A stretch of 37,432 bases of DNA, taken from IMG/VR virus record IMGVR_UViG_3300017756_000042, positions 1 through 37,432 of that record; one strand, given 5' to 3'. A model generated the notes under the pieces. The model was given only the letters and a program-made list of their open reading frames with translations. It was not told the DNA's origin and searched no databases. Shown here in pieces: positions 32,469 through 37,432 of the stretch. Every line of letters begins with the position of its first letter. Position 1 is the first letter of the stretch. A program made the position numbers and the translations under genes. Origin of the DNA: a virus.

Positions 32469-32720
32469 TCATATAAAGCCACGACTCTTCAATAATTCGA
32501 CGGCTTCCGAATCACTTAACTCTTGCTTCTGTGCGGATCGACGTTGTTTGTTGCGGGCCATCATGGCCGCCCCATCCTTACCGTCGCCTTTTGCTTCTAC
32601 GATCTGGTCTTGTATTTCATTCAATACTGCCAGATCATATTCAAGTTGATTCATTCCCCCCTCTACTGTGTATTTTTCTAACAAATCACTTGGCATAACA
32701 CCTTTGAAAGAGGAACACAT
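32469..32720 (-). CDS. Tail assembly chaperone, second (T) part, probably reached by -1 frameshift
   Basis: An 83-residue frame if read from its own ATG at 32720, but open upstream through 32747, where the slippery site of the preceding gene lies. A short acidic/polar helix (EYDLAVLNEIQDQIVEAKGDG), an Ala/Arg-rich segment and a C-terminal LKSRGFI follow. Position directly before the tape measure gene, small size and the frame relation all match the T part of gpG-T. It should be made mainly as a C-terminal extension of the 113-residue protein. There is no good ribosome binding site at 32720. Confidence 0.7.
   Translation of the reverse strand: MCSSFKGVMPSDLLEKYTVEGGMNQLEYDLAVLNEIQDQIVEAKGDGKDGAAMMARNKQRRSAQKQELSDSEAVELLKSRGFI
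32471..32478 (-). promoter_or_regulatory. TATA box for the tape measure gene
   Basis: On the minus strand CTTTATAT at 32478-32471 is centred about 27 nt before the start codon at 32447, followed by GGGGCGGTTAGC. It lies within the last codons of the chaperone GT frame and resembles CTTTATATACTGG upstream of 19223. Confidence 0.5.
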
Positions 32721-32740
32721 AGCAGGGGCAACTTTGGCGA

Positions 32741-33082
32741 CTAATCCAAAGGGACTGAACCCTCAGCATCTCCGCCTCTAATGAAGTCGAAGATTAGCAT
32801 TAGATCCATGCTGTCGATTAGGTTTATGTCCAAGTCGTCAATCAAACATGGAGGAACAAGTGTTCTGATTTGTTGATCCATACCTGCGCCAGCGTCGTCA
32901 AGAGCATCCATGAATTCTTCTTGTTGCTCATCAGTCCATTCAGTTTGGTTTGCACCAAAATGCTTGAACTTTCTAAATGTTTTTGCTAGGATGGTTTCAA
33001 ATCTCAACCGTTCCATTCCAGATGCTTGACGCACCCATACCTTTTTGCTTCCGATTTCAAACTGTTTTTTCAGTATCGCCAT
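32741..33082 (-). CDS. Tail assembly chaperone, G part, 113 aa
   Basis: The protein starts at 33082, overlapping the end of the Lys/Pro-rich gene by 26 nt. It has a beta-rich N terminus (KQFEIGSKKVWVRQ), then helices (MERLRFETILAKTFRKF) and an acidic helical C-terminal half with LVPPCLIDDLD and SMDLMLIFDFIRGG. This layout is typical of small siphovirus tail chaperones that precede the tape measure gene. It ends at TAG 32743-32741, right after the slippery heptamer. The major product should be this protein, with a minority extended into the T frame. Confidence 0.75.
   Translation of the reverse strand: MAILKKQFEIGSKKVWVRQASGMERLRFETILAKTFRKFKHFGANQTEWTDEQQEEFMDALDDAGAGMDQQIRTLVPPCLIDDLDINLIDSMDLMLIFDFIRGGDAEGSVPLD
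32747..32753 (-). other. Programmed -1 frameshift site CCCTTTG
   Basis: On the minus strand the zero-frame codons GTC CCT TTG GAT TAG contain the heptamer C CCT TTG, a canonical X XXY YYZ slippery site, two codons before the stop. After a -1 slip reading continues GGA TTA GTC and is open through the ATG at 32720 to the stop at 32469. The fusion would be about 203 residues. Confidence 0.75.
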
Positions 33083-33266
33083 TCTTTTTCACACTCTTCT
33101 TTGCTTTGCTTTTCTTTGCTTTGGTTGGCTTAGCCTTTGGCTTAGCCTTTGGAACCGCTTCTACTACGGGTTCCACTACTGGTTCTGGTACTGGTTCGGG
33201 TTCTGACCCGATCAGGCCCAGTCGAATGCTTTTCTTGCTTGGTTTTGATCCCTTAACTCTCTTCAT
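33057..33266 (-). CDS. Low-complexity Pro/Glu/Lys-rich protein, 69 aa
   Basis: The sequence is almost entirely low complexity: a basic start (MKRVKGSKPSKKS), an EPEPVPEPVVEPVVEAV stretch and a KAKPKAKPTKAKKSKAKKS stretch. The DNA shows matching short direct repeats (GGCTTAGCCTTT around 33126-33150). GAGGTGATTAA lies directly before its ATG at 33266, with an ATTATTT about 26 nt upstream. It could be a disordered tail or DNA-contacting protein. It overlaps the chaperone start by 26 nt. Confidence 0.6.
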   Translation of the reverse strand: MKRVKGSKPSKKSIRLGLIGSEPEPVPEPVVEPVVEAVPKAKPKAKPTKAKKSKAKKSVKKNGDTEKTV

Positions 33267-33275
33267 TTAATCACC

Positions 33276-33467
33276 TCATTGGTCCTCAAATAATATGTAT
33301 GCTGTTATGCGATCAGGATTCTGACTGTTGCGAACATACTCTACCCCATACAACTCATCAGCGGCGGCAAGATTAGCACGAAGCCACGCTTGCACAGTAG
33401 CGCCGATAGTACCTACGGCACCATCTAGGGTGTGTACCGTTAGTTTTGTTGGATTATTGACTGGCAA
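33276..33467 (-). CDS. Hypothetical 63-aa protein, TTG start
   Basis: The frame begins at TTG 33467, directly behind GAGGTGATTTAG, whose first part also contains the tail-tube stop. The protein looks like a small alpha/beta unit (KLTVHTLDGAVG, AWLRANLAAADELYGV, ITAYILFEDQ). It sits between tail tube and tail chaperone, so it is probably a tail accessory. No family is recognised. Confidence 0.6.
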   Translation of the reverse strand: MPVNNPTKLTVHTLDGAVGTIGATVQAWLRANLAAADELYGVEYVRNSQNPDRITAYILFEDQ

Positions 33468-33477
33468 CTAAATCACC

Positions 33478-34566
33478 TCAAAGAGTTGAGTAGCGACCTG
33501 CTGATCCTTGGTTATCAATCTTGAAAGAGACGTTAGACATGGTAAGGTTGGTTGCGTCAATAAGGGCAACGAAGTTGAGGCTCATGGTTGATTGGTCACG
33601 GCCCGAGACGTTCATTGATGGTGCTTCCCATCGAACCTTGTGGATTTCAATAGCAAGTTCATCGTCAGCCGATGCGCCTGTGAACACCAACTTGATAGCC
33701 GGGTTGGTTGCGTTGCCGTCGTACAATTTACCACCAGTAGCGGTGATGTCAGAATACGCAGGTTCGCCCGATGTACCACCGTCTGTGGTGAATGTGCGGG
33801 AGAACTCAACGGTTCCTGTGATTTCACGCATTTGCATAGCAGGTTGGCGAACGTAGGTTCGGTCGCCAATTGAGCAAGCACTGTCGGTGTCAAGGTTGAT
33901 GTTGTACTCCAAAGAGATGCTCTTAATTTGTGTGCTTGCAGTAGTGGTTGTTCCGTCATAGAAAGTAACTGTTCCGTTAGCGAAGTGGAATCCATCGACA
34001 CCTGCTCCTGCAAATGTAGGGGCGATAAGTGCGCTTGTTGCGCTCTCAGCCTTGCCGTTGAAGTCAGCACTAATTGTGACGTATTCACCTGCACTTGCGG
34101 AGATACCGAGTCGAGACAAACACATACCCGTGTAGGTGTGTTCTTTTTCTTCTCGACCAATCTCAAGTGTAAAGGATGGGAGGAGACTGGTAGCCCCTTC
34201 TGTCCATGTGTGGATGTCGGGATCAGTACCACCGCTACCTGCGTTGAATGTGTATGCGCCTGAGTCAGCGGTTGCGTTGTCACCGTAGACACCGTACAAA
34301 AGCATACCCAAGAAGTCGTCTGGTTGAGCGACGAGGTTGAGTCCACCTTCGGAGTATTCTTTGCCGTTGAGGGACTTCTTTGCCGCATAGCGAGACATAT
34401 CGCTACGGGTCATGAGATCGAACATATGGCTAACGCTTTCATCGTCTACCTCGCCTGCAATATCCGCACTTGCGCCTGCTGACTTTATTCCATAGGAACG
34501 AATGCCATGCGTTGTGGTATGTTCAGGCGTGATAATAACGTATCTGTTTGTAAAATTGGATGACAT
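33478..34566 (-). CDS. Major tail tube protein, 362 aa
   Basis: A beta-rich protein with a long central strand region (PSFTLEIGREEKEHTYTGMCLSRL, ISADFNGKAES) and a second similar unit (VEFSRTFTTDGG). This resembles siphovirus tail tube proteins that stack as hexamers. It lies after the neck and terminator genes and before chaperone and tape measure, the standard position. Gly/Thr/Ser-rich loops suggest an added surface domain, and the length is above the usual 150-250 residues. ATG 34566 is preceded by AAGGTGAAAG. The 48-nt gap before it holds no clear TATA box. Confidence 0.72.
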   Translation of the reverse strand: MSSNFTNRYVIITPEHTTTHGIRSYGIKSAGASADIAGEVDDESVSHMFDLMTRSDMSRYAAKKSLNGKEYSEGGLNLVAQPDDFLGMLLYGVYGDNATADSGAYTFNAGSGGTDPDIHTWTEGATSLLPSFTLEIGREEKEHTYTGMCLSRLGISASAGEYVTISADFNGKAESATSALIAPTFAGAGVDGFHFANGTVTFYDGTTTTASTQIKSISLEYNINLDTDSACSIGDRTYVRQPAMQMREITGTVEFSRTFTTDGGTSGEPAYSDITATGGKLYDGNATNPAIKLVFTGASADDELAIEIHKVRWEAPSMNVSGRDQSTMSLNFVALIDATNLTMSNVSFKIDNQGSAGRYSTL

Positions 34567-34614
34567 TTACTTTCACCTTGATAGGTTCTACCGATGATGT
34601 GGTATTTGAACATT

Positions 34615-35700
34615 TCATCTGTGAAGCATTGACAATTGGCGCATATAAGTCAATTCCATGCGGTGAACACACACCACTTCATCATCATCCATCTTGGTGT
34701 CCAAAGACAGGATGTAGTTGGTCAGACTGTCAGTTGTCCCGAGCAGCCCTGTGGTTGTGTACAGTTCATCGAATGCATCACCAGCAATCTCAATACCTGT
34801 GCGGTATGCGTTTTTGTAATCTGTACCCCGAGTTGTAATAAAAAGAATGACTGTGAAATTTTGTTCGATTCTCGATCCGCCTAATGCTAGAAACGCAGGT
34901 GAGTCTAACTGTTTGAGAATGACGTGAATACTTGGTGGGGCAATCCGTGAAATCATTTGTGATGAGATGTCATACCCGTAGATAATTGACGAGTTATCAA
35001 CGAAGTTCTTAAGGTAAAATCGTCGGCTATCTTTCAAGCGATTGACGATAGACAAACCTATGCGTAGTAGTGAATCACTGACGAACGGGGATGTCGATAG
35101 TTCGTCGGGGCTGAAAGCACCCTTCGTTGTGACGTAGACGTTGTGCCATGTGATCTGGCCATCAGTGTTGCCCCATGATATGCTTTTACCAGATCCACTT
35201 GCGCCAGTAACCGATAGGTAGTTGACTGCGCCATTATCATCTTCGACAATTTCACGCATGTATAGACGAGCGTTGCCTGATGCGTCGAGTGTGAGTCGAA
35301 GCATAACAGGGACTGGTTCAAAACTATCAGCCTGTTTTAGATCCAACTCTCTTGTCTCTATGCTGGTAGCGCCAACCAATCTTAGTGTTTGGTCGTTGCC
35401 TGTAGACTCAACGTGTACTTTGTGTGTGCCGTTATCAAGCGTCATAAGGACTGTGTTATCAGCGGGTGCTGTGTTGTACTTGAAGCATGTGACCATAGTG
35501 TAATCATTTGTAGCAGGTGTGATTGACCACGTTTGACCACTACCCACACTTGAGATACGCCAAGAGGATTGGACTTCTGCGCCGTCGCTACCTGTGCCAG
35601 CCAAGGTAAAGGATTCATTGTCCTGTCCTTGTGTCAAGGCTGACGGATCTTCACCGTTCATACGGCTTGTCCAGTATTCATTTACTGTCGCTATTGCCAT
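34615..35700 (-). CDS. Lectin-like (LamG/ConA) domain fused to probable tail terminator, 361 aa
   Basis: The start at 35700 lies in a TGATG overlap with the upstream gene; ATG 35715 is the alternative. Residues about 1-215 show a jelly-roll lectin pattern: TMVTCFKYN, LMLRLTLDASGNARLYMRE, ITWHNVYVTTKGAFSPDEL. Residues about 215-361 contain a segment with SIHVILKQLDSPAFL, FTVILFITTRG, GIEIAGDAFDELYTT and LSLDTKMDDDEVVCVHRMELTYMR, fitting a tail-terminator fold. Its position between the gp10-like neck protein and the tail tube supports that. A glycan-binding domain on the terminator would be exposed at the neck. Confidence 0.6.
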   Translation of the reverse strand: MAIATVNEYWTSRMNGEDPSALTQGQDNESFTLAGTGSDGAEVQSSWRISSVGSGQTWSITPATNDYTMVTCFKYNTAPADNTVLMTLDNGTHKVHVESTGNDQTLRLVGATSIETRELDLKQADSFEPVPVMLRLTLDASGNARLYMREIVEDDNGAVNYLSVTGASGSGKSISWGNTDGQITWHNVYVTTKGAFSPDELSTSPFVSDSLLRIGLSIVNRLKDSRRFYLKNFVDNSSIIYGYDISSQMISRIAPPSIHVILKQLDSPAFLALGGSRIEQNFTVILFITTRGTDYKNAYRTGIEIAGDAFDELYTTTGLLGTTDSLTNYILSLDTKMDDDEVVCVHRMELTYMRQLSMLHR

Positions 35701-36260
35701 CACATACCACCCCATTCGCGGTTAAGAGCGGAGACAATAGCCTCTTCAAATTTAGGTTCTGCTCGTTCAAGAGTACCACTAAGCCAGCCCATAGGTTTTA
35801 TGCCGGGGTGTCTCATATTGCGACCAGTCTTAGCGTTGATAAAGCCACCGCTCGGGCCCCAAGATTTGGCGTTTGTAATAGTCTTAAATGTCCACGGGTA
35901 TTCAAACGAAGCCATACCATACTCAAGATACTGTGCTAACTTACCACCTCGAGAACCCTCAACACCACCCTGTTCTATGGGATCGCTACCAAACCTAACA
36001 ACTGCCCTGCCTCCTTCATCTTCACCGAGTTCTATGACTAAAGAGTCAGCAACCTTTCTTGCCATGAATCGGTGACGTACATCAGCACCACTGTTTAATT
36101 CTCTTTGTGTAACAGGCAATTCAACACGCAATACGTCTTTAATTGCTTCGGCCATAATAGCACCTGCGGTTCTATCCATCTCAGCAAACTTGCTATACAT
36201 ACGCTGATCGTCATAAGTTACACGAACAGCGACTGCGCCATCTTTGCTTATATTGTACAT
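35700..36260 (-). CDS. HK97 gp10-like neck / tail completion protein, 186 aa
   Basis: The C terminus HPGIKPMGWLSGTLERAEPKFEEAIVSAL resembles the conserved end of HK97 gp10-type proteins, which join head and tail. The N-terminal half has VRVTYDDQRM and a helix rich in Met/Ala (AGAIMAEAIKDVLRV). Length and position between connector and terminator are as expected. ATG 36260 follows GGTGGTTAA. The stop overlaps the next start (TGATG). Confidence 0.72.
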   Translation of the reverse strand: MYNISKDGAVAVRVTYDDQRMYSKFAEMDRTAGAIMAEAIKDVLRVELPVTQRELNSGADVRHRFMARKVADSLVIELGEDEGGRAVVRFGSDPIEQGGVEGSRGGKLAQYLEYGMASFEYPWTFKTITNAKSWGPSGGFINAKTGRNMRHPGIKPMGWLSGTLERAEPKFEEAIVSALNREWGGM

Positions 36261-36268
36261 TTAACCAC

Positions 36269-36802
36269 CTAGTCTACTGATCCAAGATGAGCCAAGCGTG
36301 TTAGGGACATCTCAGCCCTTGCTCTCAATACGTTTGAGCGTACTGGGTCGGCACCTGCTGAGTGAAATGCTGCTTCGTCTTCAAGGTAAATTGATGCTGC
36401 CAAATCAGCGGCGATCTCACGGAGAACGTGAGCCATCTCGCCTTCTTGAACCGTAACACCCGAAGCATGACTGAAAGAGATACCTGTTACGCCTGTCAAA
36501 TCGTTGGAGGATTTGCCTGTCCACTTGAAAGAGTCACCATCGACATTTCCGTTACCTGCTGTCGAGAACCCTGTGCCACTCGTCAATGTAATCGTTGTAG
36601 CACCTGCGCTGATAGCACCGTTAAGTGTGGTTTCAGCGATGTGGTCGCTCGGAACATCACGGCCATAATCACGGAAGGTTTGGTCGATGTCGATTGTAGC
36701 CCTGCGGATTGCACTTGTGAGCCTTGTTGATGCCCTGCTACGCTGTCCACTATCAAGACCCATACGGGATGCTACATCGCTCGTGGTGCAGTAGTAAGTC
36801 AT
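36269..36802 (-). CDS. gp6-like head-tail connector, 177 aa
   Basis: The protein begins YYCTTSDVASRMGL, then helices SAIRRATIDIDQTFRDYG. This resembles the start of gp6-like connector (head completion) proteins, which bind under the portal. A Thr/Gly-rich beta insert (about 55-115, TTLNGAISAGATTITLTSGTG) precedes C-terminal helices (LREIAADLAASIYL). The insert is unusual for the family and may be a surface domain. ATG 36802 overlaps the upstream small zinc gene (ATGA); the in-frame start at 36841 is less likely. Confidence 0.6.
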   Translation of the reverse strand: MTYYCTTSDVASRMGLDSGQRSRASTRLTSAIRRATIDIDQTFRDYGRDVPSDHIAETTLNGAISAGATTITLTSGTGFSTAGNGNVDGDSFKWTGKSSNDLTGVTGISFSHASGVTVQEGEMAHVLREIAADLAASIYLEDEAAFHSAGADPVRSNVLRARAEMSLTRLAHLGSVD

Positions 36803-36915
36803 GCTTCCACCGCCATTGGTTTGCCATGCCCTTCCCAACAATCATCACAAAACCCGAAGGGTTTGTCGGCATCAGCCGAGTAACAATGGCCGCAATAAGT
36901 AAAATCGTGCGACAT
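36799..36915 (-). CDS. 38-aa zinc-ribbon protein
   Basis: On the minus strand ATG 36915 overlaps the TAA of the holin-like gene (TAATG). The frame ends at 36801-36799 in an ATGA overlap with the connector start. The 38 residues contain CGHC at 8-11 and CDDC at 23-26, a compact zinc ribbon. Exact overlaps at both ends and the double knuckle argue for a real gene. Role unknown; it lies between lysis-like and connector genes. Confidence 0.6.
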   Translation of the reverse strand: MSHDFTYCGHCYSADADKPFGFCDDCWEGHGKPMAVEA

Positions 36916-37163
36916 TACAACATCACCTGTCCACCGAGAATAGCCGCTATCAAAGCCGAACCAACACCCATCATCCATGTCAAGATTTTCTTTCCGATGT
37001 CGTTCATAAGAGCCTGTGTGCTTTGTTGTGTTTCAGCGAGAACTGTAAACTGTTCGTCGGTTCTAACCTGTGACTCAATCAACTTAGCAAGCATTTCGTC
37101 ATGCTTGTCGAGCCTTCGCTCAATTGTGTCAAGTCTGTGATTTTGAACCGCATCATCAGTCAT
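36915..37163 (-). CDS. Holin/XhlA-like coiled-coil membrane protein, 82 aa
   Basis: Residues 5-55 form a charged coiled coil (LDTIERRLDKHDEML, VLAETQQST). The C-terminal 25 residues (ILTWMMGVGSALIAAILGG) form one membrane segment. This cytoplasmic coiled coil plus C-terminal anchor resembles the XhlA/hemolysin-type phage lysis accessory proteins. A role in releasing virus from an archaeal cell is inferred. It starts in an ATGA overlap with the SAP-domain gene. Confidence 0.6.
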   Translation of the reverse strand: MTDDAVQNHRLDTIERRLDKHDEMLAKLIESQVRTDEQFTVLAETQQSTQALMNDIGKKILTWMMGVGSALIAAILGGQVML

Positions 37164-37429
37164 CCCAATACACCCTCAAGTCGTTCGATAAGGTCTGCTT
37201 TAACGCCATCAGCGTCAAGACCGTGTTCTTCACAAAGAGCGACTAAATCAGCCTTCTTCATCTTCTTTACTTCTGATAGGGATGGTAGTTCTTTGACCAT
37301 ATCAACGGCTTCCATAACTTCGTCGAGGGTAATTTTACCATCGGCCATTACTTTCTTGAAAAAGCGACGTGCGCCTTCAAGTGCTACCATACCGATACCT
37401 GCTATCAACAATGCCTGTTCTGTGTCCAT
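37160..37429 (-). CDS. SAP/HeH-domain protein, 89 aa (start near window edge)
   Basis: The N terminus (LLIAGIGMVALEGARRFFKK) is a possible membrane or amphipathic helix. The middle holds KITLDEVMEAVDMV, and the C-terminal 33 residues (MKKADLVALCEEHGLDADG then LIERLEGVL) match the SAP/HeH helix-extended loop-helix that binds DNA. The ATG at 37429 is 3 nt from the right edge and the frame is open beyond it, so an upstream start is possible. It neighbours the holin-like gene; the combination is common in structural blocks of tailed viruses. Confidence 0.6.
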   Translation of the reverse strand: MDTEQALLIAGIGMVALEGARRFFKKVMADGKITLDEVMEAVDMVKELPSLSEVKKMKKADLVALCEEHGLDADGVKADLIERLEGVLG

Positions 37430-37432
37430 TTC

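Noticed and set aside
21785-32649. Many plus-strand open frames of 60-147 codons over the tail genes
   Set aside because: They are shadows of the long minus-strand hub and tape measure genes, lack ribosome binding sites and have no coherent domain patterns.
33612-34388. 258-codon minus-strand frame overlapping the tail tube gene
   Set aside because: It lies in another frame of the tail tube gene, its translation is Ser/Thr/Gln/His-rich without structure, and it has no start signal.
34615-35700. GASGSGKS in the terminator-fusion protein looks like a Walker A P-loop
   Set aside because: It lies in a Gly/Ser loop between strands of a beta-rich domain, with no following helix, Walker B or other ATPase motif, so it is a chance match.
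1-37432. tRNA or rRNA genes, integrase, transposase
   Set aside because: I saw no tRNA-like CCA-ended cloverleaf, no rRNA and no integrase or transposase motifs on reading through both strands; a covariance-model scan was not possible.

Overview
The window looks like part of a tailed virus (head-tail, siphovirus-like) that infects an archaeon, most probably a marine euryarchaeon. The viral identity rests on a tail module read on the minus strand: connector, neck protein, tail terminator, tail tube, frameshifted tail chaperone, tape measure and giant hub. The archaeal host rests on an archaeal-type replication set on the plus strand (MCM-like helicase, PriS/PriL-type primase, RFC small subunit, PCNA-like clamp, family B polymerase, ERCC4/XPF-type nuclease). 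It also rests on archaeal TATA boxes placed about 25 nt upstream of start codons. The gene set and the two opposed blocks recall the magroviruses of Marine Group II Euryarchaeota (Poseidoniales). That host assignment is inference and was not tested by any search.

Layout. (1) 1-4950, plus strand: an accessory block of about 16 small, tightly packed genes, mostly joined by ATGA/TTGA stop-start overlaps. Many carry CxxC pairs. It also holds a phage-type cytosine methyltransferase-like protein and a winged-helix protein. Three genes in it are preceded by copies of one promoter element: a TATA box with CAAACA exactly 25 nt after its first base. (2) 4947-5225: an AT-rich, repeat-bearing gap, the longest non-coding stretch and a candidate origin or control region. 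(3) 5226-21721, plus strand: replication, recombination and DNA modification. In order: an unknown protein, MCM-like helicase, winged helix, C5-cytosine methyltransferase, terminase-small-like protein, unknowns, GGCT-fold protein, winged helix/zinc protein, RFC small subunit, probable ssDNA-binding protein, RecA-like ATPase, PCNA-like clamp, PolB, zinc ribbon proteins, Cas4/RecB-like nuclease, Dam-type methyltransferase, fused primase and ERCC4-HhH nuclease. (4) 21718-37432, minus strand: the tail module, ending at the right edge in a holin-like and a SAP-domain protein. The two blocks converge and their last stop codons are interleaved (TTAG). Terminase large subunit, portal, protease and major capsid protein are not in the window and would be expected beyond the right edge.

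How it works together. The replication genes are in an order that could build a nearly self-sufficient replisome: helicase, primase, clamp loader, clamp, polymerase, ssDNA-binding protein and recombinase, with two nucleases for processing. Three DNA methyltransferases without a visible restriction partner suggest self-modification against host defence. The tail genes follow standard siphovirus order, with two unusual features: a lectin-like domain fused to the tail terminator, and a 2274-residue hub whose two hub-like parts are about 1000 residues apart. Expression seems to use compact, near-leaderless promoters at operon heads and Shine-Dalgarno/overlap coupling inside operons.
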